DNA of 25,500 nucleotides from Gonapodya sp. JEL0774 (Eukaryota; Monoblepharomycota; Monoblepharidomycetes; Monoblepharidales; Gonapodyaceae): assembly GCA_027604505.1 (NCBI GenBank), contig JADIIX010000222.1, positions 1 to 25,500 on the forward strand, written 5' to 3'. Below, in pieces: positions 11,501 through 23,225 of this stretch (its first letter is position 1; each line of letters opens with the position of its first letter). A program made the translations under genes and the position numbers. The notes under the pieces were generated by a model. That model worked only from the letters and a program-made list of their open reading frames with translations, searched no databases and had not been told where the DNA came from.

Positions 11501-12026
11501 TCACTCGATTTCCTGTAAGGCATCTATAGATTCCGCCAGAAGCTGGGAGACCCGCATACGGACATTCTTGTCCTTCGCGGCCACACCCTTCAGAAGATAT
11601 TGAAGCAGGAAAGTCACGAATCTGTGGGCCAAGGAGTCAGCTTCGTTATTCGGAACAGAGCCATTGGCTCCATCTTTTGAGAAAAGAATTCAACCGCCCC
11701 GTCAGGTGTGTTAGCTCTCTGAACCGGAAGTTGCAAGTGGTTCGCAGTGTCCCCCACTCACCCCTGTCTTTTTCCACAATAAACTTGAGATACTCCGCCA
11801 CAAACTTGATAACTCTGTCTGCCACAATTTGACCTTTTCGGATCGGAAGGACCTTGTTGAGATTGCGGACAAACTCGGCGTTGAAATTATTTTCGCCGCC
11901 CCCGCCGGACTTCGCCGTTCGTTGGTGGATTTTCTTGAGCGCGGCCGCATTCTTCCGATGCCCAGCGGTAGATCGTTGGCTGTCTGAGAAGACTTGGGGT
12001 ATTGCTGTGCTTAAGTCGATCGCCAT
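8543..12026 (-). CDS. YCG1: Condensin complex subunit 3 (Ycg1/Cnd3/NCAP-G), HEAT-repeat protein
   Basis: This HEAT-repeat subunit, with the kleisin Brn1/NCAP-H, clamps DNA in the condensin complex during mitotic chromosome compaction. Exons, 5' to 3' on the minus strand: 12026-11762, 11673-11505, 11438-11336, 11275-11199, 11131-10934, 10866-10617, 10559-10191, 10130-10050, 9978-9535, 9466-9115, 9063-8910 and 8843-8543, giving 920 aa against roughly 1,000 in yeast and human. Family blocks appear in order: the N-terminal AGHRKNAAALKKI and LNKVLPIRKG..ADRVIKFV, then LLKGVAAKDKNVRMRV, GLKDRDPAVKKACIALL, LKDLGLHCLALYC, LIYFDPSEDRRTRPRERQ (the 'LYFNP.TE....RQCL' block), and an acidic/basic tail with EEESEPEEF. 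Introns 3 and 6 use GC donors (GCAAGT, GCAGGT), each required by phase. The last exon is low-complexity and charged. It is convergent with RIX1. Confidence 0.9.
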
Positions 12027-12244
12027 CGTGTTCAGTGGGAACTGACTACGAGCTTTGGTCCACTATTTTGTGCAAGGGCACCTTGAGGTCTCCTGATCAC
12101 GAATGCGATGTATGCCTTTGATTCGTGGTATTTCACTACTAAAAGATGTGAGGACACAGGAGAAAAAGCGGGTAAAAGGGTTGAGCGGACTTCACATTCA
12201 AGCATTGATAGTATCGCCGGACGTCTGAGTGTTGGTTGGATTCC

Positions 12245-12296
12245 CCTGGAAGATTTGTTTTGAAGTGCGAAGGATTCATTAGGTTCTTGCTTTCTG
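12245..12296 (-). pseudogene. Relic of the last exon of a dCache receptor copy
   Basis: The minus strand reads CAG-AAA-GCAAGAACCTAATGAA and onward, encoding SKNLMNPSHFKTN. It matches the acceptor and start of the terminal exon of the intact receptor at 19611-19511 (QNKNLMNPTHSKSN), down to the AACAAGAACC/GCAAGAACC splice context. Upstream sequence on the same strand does not match the preceding receptor exons, and no in-frame partner exon is visible. It is best read as the 3' remnant of the broken copy whose 5' half is at 14180-14914. Confidence 0.6.
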
Positions 12297-12827
12297 GAAT
12301 AATCAAAGAATTAGCAAAAGAAAACTTGGTAGAGACATAAAACGTGATAGTTGATGGGAGAATCACAAAGCGACTGGGGCGTCCGAGAGCAGGCACTTAT
12401 TATAACCCAGCCCAGCCGCCACACAGCTGCACGGCTTCACAAAGGCTTGTCGGCCCATAGTTGGCGTTTTCGTAATTAAGCCCAAACACAACACGTGAAA
12501 CGTCAACCGTCACCTCTGTTGCAAAGTTATCCCATGATCGAACAGCCACCCAAACCTTTGAATTCTGTTCCATTCTGTTTCACTCATTTATTTTCAATAC
12601 CCCATGCTTTTCTCAAAAATAAGTAAATAGTGCAAAAGAACATGTCGAAATTCCAAAATATTTCGTGTTCGATGTTGAGGCTCAAGTGTGATGGCTCGGG
12701 CACTGCCTCTGACTTCTAACCGCAAGTATGAGCAGCGTCGTCGCTTATCGCGGCCGCTTGGGTACCGATTTGCTTCCGACATCTGGGAGTTCTTCGGTTG
12801 GAGCGGCGTTGCTTGTTTCCGAAGTTT
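12297..12827. other. Intergenic stretch without a supportable gene
   Basis: It lies between the receptor last-exon relic and the weak putative exon at 12828. Open frames here (for example 12688-12972 on the plus strand and 12594-12782 on the minus strand) lack domain signatures, and their starts are not preceded by recognisable splice or promoter structure. I see no convincing gene. Confidence 0.5.
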
Positions 12828-13058
12828 TCAATTGAATCGGGCTGCTCTCCGCATCTGGATGGTTTCCCAGCGTTCATCCGGCAAACATATCTGCACATCC
12901 ATAGACACACGGAGCTGGTACAACTCTCCACACGTTGCAGAGACGGTGATCGGACCCGGTGGGTACCGCTGAGCTGGTATGGCGGAGGCTGCGCGGGTGA
13001 TGTTAGAGGTTGTTGGATAATCCTGGTTTGTGTTGATTTCTGTGCACTTTGCGCACAT
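12828..13058 (-). pseudogene. Possible exon or decayed paralogue of the neighbouring secreted protein
   Basis: A 76-codon minus-strand frame contains NITRAASAIPAQRYPPG, then ITVSATCGELYQLRVSMDVQ and a DERWETIQ segment. Its 'LRVS-M-D-V' strand and one Cys, followed by a short loop, loosely recall the GRIRVSFEIYV...VERLDW segment of the secreted-protein gene just upstream (13251-13930). The resemblance is short and could be chance. No signal peptide or upstream exon was found. It is either an isolated exon, a degenerate duplicate or a non-coding frame. Confidence 0.2.
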
Positions 13059-13250
13059 TATTTTCGCGCTTCAGCTTTTTTCTTGATTTTCACAGGAAAA
13101 GGGCAAGTCTATGCGATAAATAAATGAAATGGAATGCCCAATAATGTTGGAAAACTGTTGGCCGTTTGATCAATGGTTACAAGGTTGGCACTACAAGTCG
13201 CTAATATTGATCAACTACTCCATTAGACCATTTTAAACTTAAGTCGCATC

Positions 13251-13930
13251 TCACATCTTGCACATGTCCACATTGCTGAGGAACGTACCGAAATTACCCA
13301 CCCCTGAAATAAAGTCCTTCCCCATCTCGTAATATGGGTTCTTGAAATAGACATACATCGTATCAAAGTGTATTAACCAGTCCAAACGCTCCACAGTTTT
13401 CTGACCACCGGTAGGGGTAACATAGATTTCAAAGGAAACACGGATGCGACCTTGCAGGCCGTTGTTCCAGTCAGAGTCGGTCACTCGTGCGGAGGCACTG
13501 TTGACGAAGCAGCCAGCCGCTGGGTTTGGCACGGTGGCAGGATAGCAATGGGGCTGCGAGTACTTCAAATTTTCAACTCGAGCACTGTGGGGGTCGACGT
13601 CTATGCTAAAAAGCTCAATTTGGCCACTGATAAGGACATTCCAATCGCAATGTGGAGTTGAACGATCCTGTTAGCAAGAACGTCTGCACTGCCAATGCAC
13701 AATCGACCAGTGCCCACCTGGCGGCTGAAAAAGAAAACTCGCTTCATTGTTACCTTGTAGTCAAGGTTGATCCTCATGTCACCGGGACACACCTTAAGCC
13801 ACACCCCGTGCTGCACATGCCAATCCCAACTCTTCGCGAAAGCGGCTGAGCAAAGAAGGGCAAGAGCGATCAGAACTGCACAGAGTGCAAGAACTACTCT
13901 TGGGGTGCAGTGGGAGTTTGAGACGGCCAT
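13251..13930 (-). CDS. Small secreted protein of unknown family
   Basis: I do not recognise the family. Two exons, 13930-13754 and 13667-13251, are joined in phase 0 by an 86-nt gtaaca...ctaacag intron, giving 197 aa. The N-terminus is a textbook signal peptide: a short polar start, then VVLALCAVLIALALLC and an AFA-K type cleavage site near residue 32. The mature part is about 165 residues, rich in aromatic residues and short beta-type stretches (HCDWNVLISGQIELFSIDV, IRVSFEIYVTP, DTMYVYFKNPYYEMG) with five cysteines, ending NVDMCKM. There is no second hydrophobic segment or GPI-type tail. It is therefore probably a soluble extracellular or vacuolar beta-rich protein. It lies between the two fragments of a broken dCache receptor copy. 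The ATG at 13930 is the first in frame; a TA-rich element lies about 100 bases upstream. Confidence 0.7.
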
Positions 13931-14028
13931 ACGGGAGCTGTTGGTTGGAGGAAGAATAGAGACCACTCAATGGACTCGCAAGAAACTGTGTAATCATGGA
14001 TCTATGGATTAACGGATATACAATACAA

Positions 14029-14042
14029 ATATATATATATAT
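14029..14042. repeat. (AT)n microsatellite / TATA-rich element
   Basis: A short alternating AT run lies within a wider AT-rich patch about 100 bases upstream of the secreted-protein ATG on the minus strand. It could serve as its TATA region or simply be a microsatellite. It sits just beyond the homologous end of the receptor pseudogene. Confidence 0.6.
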
Positions 14043-14179
14043 ACTAATATATCTTTTTACCTCGGAACTGAATTTCTTGCTAGAAGGTGGTGTTTTCAAG
14101 CCTCCTCTTGTAGCGGGGCTGACACTGGTGATGGTCGGGAGTGAAGGGAAAGATGTTAGATGACAAGGTGCATCTTCTG

Positions 14180-14914
14180 ATAAGCCAAAGCTTAGTAGAA
14201 CTGGTTGCATTCGGCAGTAAAACACCAGCACTAAAAGCTTCCTGCATCAAGTTGCTCTGAACCACATCATACATGATCTTGGGCTTTATTGCACGCGGGG
14301 TTATCGCCATGTGTGGACCCAGTTTGCTACAATTACCACGTGTCAAATTCAGTCCACATTTTCCGTAGATCGTGACAAAAACTCACTCAAAGTCCCCAAC
14401 GTCAATTGTGCCCATTTGAAACGAGCTGGCCGTTCTGTTGGTTAAGTATCTGGTTGAGAAAAGCAGGGGCGTTTTGGGAGACCAACGATAAGAAAGATAC
14501 TATCCTGGACCTGAAGAAAAAATCCGAGATCCTCACACATATGCGTCAACACAGCTTGCGAAGCATCCTGCTGCTTCACTTGAGCGAGAACCATATATGC
14601 TTGAAGTCCCTCCGCGGGATGAAATAAATGCCATTTTACGCGCGCTCAAAAGTATTTTCTCAGAGCTTCACAGTGATCTCTTTTGTTGGTCCGATTCTGT
14701 CAACGCAAGAACAATCCTGAGCCACGTTGCAATCATCGCCATTATTCTCCACCACAAACTGACTTGGTCACCACCAATGCGATGATCCCTAGTCTAAGTC
14801 CAGTTCCGAATGTTCTTTTGAATGTCCTTTTGTGGCGAGTGTGAGGGATGTGGTTAAACTTGGCTCCGAAGCAGGAATTCCGATCGTCGTCAACCCAAAT
14901 TCAGATCAAGACAT
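14180..14914 (-). pseudogene. 5' half of a dCache receptor gene, decayed copy
   Basis: This matches the first five exons of the intact receptor at 22084-21000, but broken. The third codon CGA is TGA (M-S-stop). The first donor is gtcagt instead of gtgagt. The TM exon is largely unrecognisable. Recognisable pieces remain: LGIIALVVTK at the TM start, QQDASQAVLTHM (intact copy QRDASQAVMTHM), QMGTIDVGDFE (QMGILDVGDFE) and KLGPHMAITPRAIKPK (KLGPHMAINLRAIRPS), followed by NATSST, after which similarity stops near 14180. The rest of the Cache domain, the second TM and the juxtamembrane part are missing, except for a last-exon scrap at 12245-12296. Same orientation as the intact gene, so probably an old tandem duplicate. 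Confidence 0.8.
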
Positions 14915-15320
14915 GTGTTATTCAGTGATGCTTAGTTGACCTTGTTGGGGATCAGACCAGGTGTGTGTTGGTTTTCACCGTTTGTTTGAGCGGACCGGCA
15001 CATGCCTGAGTGAGTCCACCACGCAGTAGCCTTTACTAGCCCCCCCCTGCTCCCGTCGCCAAACGGACCCGAGACATGCTATTAATTTTCAAACTGAGTT
15101 CATTCTTGAAGCCTGCATGATGACAGGAAAGGAGGAGCGAGGTTGCGAAATAAACTCGGATGATATTTTTCTTCAATCTCTCCTTTCGTCGCACGTAAAT
15201 ATGTACTCAGCGGCAGGCTTCTACCAATTCAGGGACACAGGGCTTACGGTCGCGAGGGATGAAGTAGGCGAAGATGTAAGAAAGGCCGGGAACTTCACTC
15301 GATACAATTTATGTGCAAAA
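14915..15320. other. Intergenic between receptor pseudogene and SPT20 3' end
   Basis: No coding signal or RNA gene is apparent on either strand. It should contain the SPT20 3' UTR (minus strand, just left of 15321) and the former promoter of the receptor pseudogene. The plus-strand frame from 15117 runs antisense into the SPT20 last exon and shows no domain signature. Confidence 0.5.
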
Positions 15321-17142
15321 TCAATATGGCGACAAGCTATTACTTCTAGATATGAGAAATTGTTGTAGATGCTGTGCAGAGTTCCTGTTCGGTGGTGCAC
15401 GCCCAGCTGCGAAGATGATGGAATTCTCGAAGACTGGCAATCAGTTAAGTGGCGCCCGCAGTCGTAACTCACGCGTTCCGCTATTGAATACATTGATCAC
15501 CTGCTGAGACGTATCCACCAGTGTTGAGCTTGTTACACCAGGGGCGAATCGTTGACCCTGACTTAACGACGGCATCAGCTTCCCATCCGAGCCCTGCGTC
15601 ACTTTGCCGTCGGGTCCTAGCACATTATTCGAATCGTAAATAGGGTCCCCATCTGTGATTTTGTATGTTTCCTGAGTATCGATAGGTCCTATTAGTGTGT
15701 TATCAGAGTTCAAACCTCACGGCAATACGGCTTACGATAAACATCCCAACCAAGTGGTCAAGCAATCCTGGACCTCCCAGTGAGAATCGCATGGAAACAC
15801 CACCAATAGCAGTGTCCTTTTGCAAGCCCCAACGCAGAACTGCCTCATATGTAGGTTCGATGTTGCCTTGGCTAGTTCGCTCGTAGACATTCAGTATCGT
15901 GTGTTTAGAGGAGGCGAGGAAGCGCACAGTTCGAGAAATTTTGCCCATATTGTTGTAGCTGAGGGGACTGCGCTTTTGCTTCGTGTGACGCTTTGTGTCA
16001 ACTGAAATTGAAGGTCGTTTAACGTGAGGAAACACATCGCAAAATTCTTAAGATATTCACCGCCGAGCATTGGTTCCGCATCAGCCAGCGCCTTTCGCTT
16101 TCTCCATTCATCTCTAAAAGTGAGTTGGCGGAAACTTTATGTGAAATTGGGGGTGGAGAGGATTGGCACTATTACTACGGAGCCGCCCACCACGTTCGGG
16201 GATTGATGTAGGTTATCTCACTCACGTTGCGCGAAACTCTCTCCTTCTGGGATCTTTCATGAGCATAAGCCTGTGATTCTCTGCAACAGAGGCTGCTTCT
16301 TCCTGCCTTTGGTCCGAGATTCGAGTGCGCTTATGCAAAAATACGGACTTGCTACGATTGTAGTTGACAACGTTGTCAAGTTTCGCGACAACGGGGGACG
16401 GGTTCAGGACGAGTGGGTTTTGTGCCCCAGCCTTTCCAATACCAAACGCTGGTTAATGAATTACAGAGTAACGCCGACAATCCTCTTTTTCACTGCTCAG
16501 AACATGACGCATTGAATTCGCCACACGTTTACTCACCATGAATCTCGCTTCCATGTCCAGCAAATCGTCTTCGTAGCATGGTGCACCTCGCCGTTGCTTG
16601 CTATGCAGGGTTGCAAGGTCTGTCCAGATACTTCGCATGGTGGGCTTTAAGATGACACGCTGGGGAGGCGGTGAAGAGCGTGAAGGTCGCTCGGAGCCTT
16701 TTTGAAGTGCTCGATAGTCGAAGACATCAAGTGCAAGCGCCCCTGCGAGATAGCACACAGCGAAGAAATTGTAAAGTAGTGGGACGACAGCTGAAAATTG
16801 ACAGCCAATCACCGTTTTCAAACTTCGCTCCCCAGTTATCCAACAGTTCCGAGAACTCATGTGGTAACTGCTCTTTGGCAACCGCCTCCAGCAGGCCCTA
16901 GCAATAAAGAGTTTTCCAATCCCTCGTTCAACGCAATGCATGCCAAACACGTAGCTCCTACCTTCAGGGGTCCACTGTATTGTTGGGCGACGTTCTGGGA
17001 ACGAGACAGGAACAATAAGAGCATATTATGAAGGAAACAACCACAAACTAAGGAAACAGTACATGGTACTCATGGGTTTCGAATTTACCTCATTACCGAT
17101 TGTAAAATGGTTTGGAAACAGGCGTAATGGAAGTGCATCCAT
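15321..17142 (-). CDS. SPT20: SAGA complex subunit Spt20
   Basis: Spt20 is a structural subunit holding the SAGA transcription coactivator together. Exons on the minus strand: 17142-17089, 16994-16962, 16897-16813, 16742-16537, 16431-16226, 16113-16061, 16001-15736, 15671-15473 and 15406-15321, giving 395 aa. The Spt20 domain is clear: LRLFPNHFTIG ('LHL.P..F.F'), GPLKGLLEAVAKEQLPHEF, NGALALDVFDYR (the 'GCLIVEV.DYR' block), RVILKPTMRSIWTDL ('..LLRPT.ESLW.D'), DLLDMEARFM and NPLVLNPSPVVAKLDNVVNYN ('PLCLDPSP.VAR..N...YN'). A basic region and a family-unassigned C-terminus follow (YEAVLRWGLQKD, SMRFSLGGPGLLDHL). The start gives the conserved first strand, and an internal ATG at 17024 would lose it. 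The ATG lies 201 bases from the divergent MYST gene. The intron before exon 5 uses an AAAG acceptor, needed for phase and motif. Confidence 0.85.
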
Positions 17143-17343
17143 AAAAGAAGAGGATCAAACACAATGGCCGCGCAGGATTTGGTTTGCTTCGCAGATTCTG
17201 TGAGAAGATGGCAGAGCCACGTCAAGTGACGGAAGCGTCAAGTTGTGCTTGGTAGTGGAGGTCAATCGCCGGGAAGCGGCAAAACTCGTGTGGGGTTGGC
17301 CCCTCTCAGTCTCAGTCATCCCAGGATTGTTCCAAAACTCGAT
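17143..17343. promoter_or_regulatory. Bidirectional SPT20/MYST promoter interval
   Basis: There are 201 bases between the SPT20 ATG (minus, 17142) and the chosen MYST ATG (plus, 17344). Plus-strand frames inside it contain stops (for example the TGA at 17227, upstream in the MYST frame), so the MYST start cannot extend far without another exon. No TATA box is obvious. Co-regulation is an inference from arrangement alone. Confidence 0.45.
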
Positions 17344-19185
<1,842 letters not shown>

Positions 19186-19510
19186 GTGGTAGGCAAAAAA
19201 GGAGGTGACGAGAATCGGATGATTGTGCAGGAGGGACAGATGAAGGAGGGGCGAAGAAGTTTCTGTCATCAGCAGCACCAGTATTAGCGATCCATTTATA
19301 ATTTTGCAAGTTATAGCTAATAGCAGGGCCAATTGGGCATTGATATCAAAGATTGAGGTAATATATGTTCGTGCGGCTCGCAGTGGTTTGTTTGCCTTTC
19401 ACTCTTTGATACAATATTAAAACAAGACTCTTTGATACACTCCGGTCTCCGCTCGGCCGGGAAGAGGTTGTTCATAGGAAATGTCTCCGAGACGCCAACA
19501 GGGGCCGCAT
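19186..19510. other. Convergent 3' interval, MYST gene and dCache receptor
   Basis: It contains the 3' UTRs of two convergent genes. A 12-base direct repeat, actctttgatac, occurs at 19401-19412 and 19427-19438. No open frame with coding character and no kinase or cyclase sequence is present, which matters because the receptor ends here without an output domain. Confidence 0.6.
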
Positions 19511-22084
19511 TCACCCAGCAATTGCATTACCCGATTTTGTGACTGCCGCTTGGTTCGATACTGCCGATGGGTTTGATTTGGAATGGGTCGGGTTCATTAG
19601 GTTCTTGTTTTCTGTGTGTCAAGCAGTTTTATGTCAATCGAAAACAACACGACTTGTTTCATCAGACTCACGTTTCAGAGCGTCGGCAAAAACTTTCTGT
19701 GATCCCATTTCACCAGCATATAGTCAAAAATCAAGTAGAAAAAGCGACTTATTACCAGATAACTTACAAGCATTTCGAAAAATCTGAGCTGAAGAATCTG
19801 AATCTCGGTTATCAGTGAGAACCGTTTGCCTTCATGCATGGATAACTCCCGCACGACACTGAAATCAAACTTCGACGCCTGTTTGCGTCACAGCATTCGT
19901 TAGGCGTTCTCACATTTGTTTGTTACGAACGAAACTTGCCTTTTGCATTGCCAGCAGCATGAAGTGCATTGGCTTAAGGATCAAGTACTCTGTGAGAAGG
20001 GCACTAGAGACGCACATCACAACAAAGATTACGACCGCTGCCGGAAACAATCGGTAGAATGTTTGGAGTTAAAAACACGGGAACCCGGGTTCCTTCAATT
20101 AATCTTACCGATTATTATGATGTTTCTATTTGTCACCTGCAACCTGTCTGCTAGTTTTGATTGCAGAATCAACGTGTCTGAAAGATAGTCGTTGGCGGGC
20201 TGAGGGAGTCACGTCAGTCACATCAAGATACGAGACAACTGAAAAAGATAAAAGTCGCTGTCGCATACCGCTCCTGAAACAATAATCCATTTGTAGTTTG
20301 CCCGCTTATAAGTCACAACCTGGGAAGGGAAGCGTTTGATTCAATCCGCAATCAAATTGATCTGCACAGCGGGTTACGAATTGGTACCTGGAAGTAGAAA
20401 TCCCCTTGAGAATATTGTGCATCAGGAACATCGTTGTCGAGGTTCCTCCCGGAAGACTCATATACTGCCGCCGCGGAAACGTTAACAAGCGGATAGTCTG
20501 CTAGGGGAAAGTCCCATATCGTCTTGAGGGTGTAGCTACTCCCCGAAGAAACGATTAAAGGCTTTTTTATGTTTGTAAAGACAAACTTAGGAGTGTTGCG
20601 TGGAATGGAACAGACAACAGAGAACATACAGACGTAGTAGTCATGTTCGGAGCACTCATTCCAGTCATTCCAAGAACCTGGCCAAGATGATTGATTATGT
20701 AGTAGACCGAGTTTGGAGTAGAAGTTGCCTTCAGCGTATCCAAAATGACGGCCAAGTTATCCGGCGTGAACACCACGAGGCCAGCCGCGACAAACTGGTT
20801 CTGAGAATCCCAGATCGGATACGTGATGAACTGAACAACGAGGACGGTACCGAACGCCGAGATACTTGTGGACGGATCTGAGATGAAGACACTTCCGAGT
20901 GCGGCGCCGTGAACCTGGGGATACCACGGCCTCTTCCACATTTGGAGTCCCGCAGCCGTCTGGGAGTTCAAGCCACCACGCAAGAATGTACCGTTGCCTG
21001 TTTGAGTGAGCCACCAGTTCATGGAGCGGGTGCCTGTTGAGACAACCGGACAGTACGTCTGACACGTCTTGTTGACAGCGATGTAGAGGAAGTAGTAGTT
21101 GGTGGGTTCGGAGGACGTCGCATTGTCGAAGAGGTACCCGACCCCGGCGGCTTCTTGAGAGGCGTTGCTGTACACCATATGGTACCGGATGCTGGGCCTA
21201 ATAGCACGCAAATTTATTGCCATGTGGGGACCCAATTTGCTGTGTGATCGCATAAAATGGAGATGGTGTCACTACTTTTAATGCAAAACACCCATCCATC
21301 TTCATAGATCGCAAACGTGGACTCACTCAAAGTCCCCGACATCAAGAATCCCCATTTGTACAGAGCTTACTGTTGCATTGGTTAATCCATAGATCTTGCT
21401 GAGTGATGTCTCTGTGTCGGCCGACAGGTGTTGCGTTGTTGTTGTTGTGGGATCCAAACACAAAAAAGCGACGAATCACAAAACTTTATCAGCACAACAT
21501 CGGCGTTCACCAACGATCCCTCTATAATTCAGATCCTTACCCATATGTGTCATCACGGCCTGCGAGGCATCCCGTTGTCTCGCCCGAGCGAGCGCCATGA
21601 TGTTAGATGTACCTGCACGGTTCCGCGCGAGCAAGAAGTTGAAAATTCAAAAGTCGAAAGTAAAATGAGTGAAGAATGCGTGAAGAAGTTTTCGTCCATA
21701 TTCTTGATCTCACCTTGCGCGATGGCTTCGGTGTTTGATTGATTCGACGCAAAATACGAAATCACGGAAAGAGCAATGGCCACCGTCGCAACACTGAGCG
21801 CGATTTCGAGACACAGAGGCGAATACATAATCCCATCGTGTTACCGGCGGGGTGTGATCACGTTCAGCCGGGAGCACAATGTCCCCCAGTGTCCCACCAA
21901 TGCAAAACACAACTCACTTGGTGACCACCAACGCGATGATCCCCAGTCTCAATCCCACTCCAAAGGCTCTCCCCGATGCCTTTGCCGTTCCCTTTGCTTG
22001 AGTCCCGGGAGACACCGACGAGGTCGAGATCCCGCTCGTCATGGGGTGACCGGTCGCCGTTGTCCCAAACTCGGATCGAGACAT
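19511..22084 (-). CDS. Two-TM dCache sensor receptor lacking an output domain
   Basis: A membrane sensor with an extracellular double-Cache domain for small ligands. Exons on the minus strand: 22084-21918, 21793-21714, 21612-21541, 21411-21327, 21239-20630, 20585-20388, 20319-20269, 20199-20109, 20037-19940, 19878-19768, 19696-19672 and 19611-19511, giving 562 aa. A Ser/Thr/Gly-rich cytosolic start precedes TM1 (about residues 47-70, GIIALVVTNVATVAIALSV). The Cache region includes MGILDVGDFE, KLGPHMAINLRAIRPS, KRPWYPQVHGAALG, QFITYPIWD, VYYIINHLGQVLGM and YKRANYKWIIV. TM2 (about 448-470, AVVIFVVMCVSSALL) leads to a HAMP-like juxtamembrane stretch, LKPMHFMLLAMQK and ASKFDFSVVREL, and TEIQILQLRFFEML. 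The protein then ends at a polar tail (stop 19511-19513). No cyclase, kinase or phosphatase domain follows. Intron 9 is GC-AG (GCAAGT). A decayed copy lies at 12245-14914. Confidence 0.82.
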
Positions 22085-23225
22085 GATGTGTGAACGTGTG
22101 CCTTGGTGTGATGTGACACAATTGATGATGGTGTGGGGTGGGGATGGGATCGCGGGGCGATGGAGGTGAGACGAAAGTGGGGGATCGTATTAATTCCAGA
22201 TGAGTGTTGAAAGCCCGACCTGCGCCTGAGTCGAGTGAGGCAGCCACTGGCTGCCAGGGTCCAGTCCGAAGAACTTTGAGAGATATAATTTTTTACATAA
22301 TAGTGCAACGTCCCCTCGTGTGATAATTATTTCCATGTTACTCAAACTAATCATACTTTTGATCTTTCACGTGGTTTGTTGCCCGCCCGCACCTCATCGC
22401 GTCTCCCAACCAACGGGCCCTCTTCACCTCCACACAGCAAAGTCCATGGTTCATCTGAGTTACCAGTTGCTCGTCTCACGAAACCGGTGTCATCTACTTG
22501 TCCATTTGACTCTTGCTCCCATCGCTCTTTCTGCCCAACACGCTGCAGGGCAGCCCGTACATCCTCACGTGAGTCCACACTTGCGACGTCGGCTCAACCC
22601 TGGCGTTCCCCAGAATGCAAGCCATCCCCACTCATCCTCTGGGTCGCTGGATGCTGAATGCGGGCCGGGCACGCACCGCCGTCCGCCGTCCGCCGTCTGC
22701 GGTCCGTCCGGTCACTCGCACACAGAGCTGCCCGCGCGAATCAAAGTGTGTGCGTGTGCCGTCCCGCCAGTCCCGTGTCCACCACTTTCTCTCCTCTCCT
22801 CTCCTCACCCCCTCCATTCTTCTTTTGTTCTTTTGCTCGAGGGGGATGGTGCGGTAGGGATGCGACCACAATACCGATGCATCGTCCGTCTGCTCCCCGC
22901 CCGCGATCGCCCACCCGCCACCCCCGGCGCCCCTACCGGGCGGCGGCGGCGGCACGCAAGGCCCGGGGTGCCTGGCGGGTCCGTTGTGTGCGAGTTTTCT
23001 ATTCCTTTTATTTTTTTTTCTTCTGAACTGTCCACGTCTCGCTTTCGCTTTTGCTTGTTCAGCGGGTGTGGTGTGTTGGAGCAATATATGTGCACAGTGT
23101 ATTTCACTTGACCCACACCACCGACGGAACCCTACACAAAAAACCATAGCCCTCACACCCCCCTACCACCCCCCCCCCTCACCCCCCCCACCGCCCACCG
23201 CCTCACACCCCCCCCGGCCTCGCGC
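22085..23225. other. Intergenic, receptor promoter and RPS19 3' flank
   Basis: About 1.1 kb separates the start of the dCache receptor (minus, 22084) from the RPS19 stop (minus, 23226). The AT-rich patch at about 22275-22370 stands out in a G/C-rich surrounding. The part nearest RPS19 (about 23150-23220) is nearly pure C on the plus strand, so the RPS19 3' UTR would be G-rich. Plus-strand frames (for example 22320-23111) are long only because stops are scarce, and they show no domain. No gene is supported. Confidence 0.5.

Noticed and set aside
14029-14052. AT-rich run as a transposon or centromere-like element
   Set aside because: It is a short alternating AT microsatellite with no terminal repeats or coding sequence around it.
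16453-16950. Membrane-like segment VVPLLYNFFAVCYLAGALAL in the SPT20 region
   Set aside because: The hydrophobic stretch is mostly intron read in frame. Splicing at 16812/16743 gives the conserved NGALALDVFDYR block of Spt20.
22320-23111. 263-codon plus-strand frame left of RPS19
   Set aside because: Composition is Pro/His/Ser-rich with no domain; openness follows from high GC. No splice or homologous evidence.
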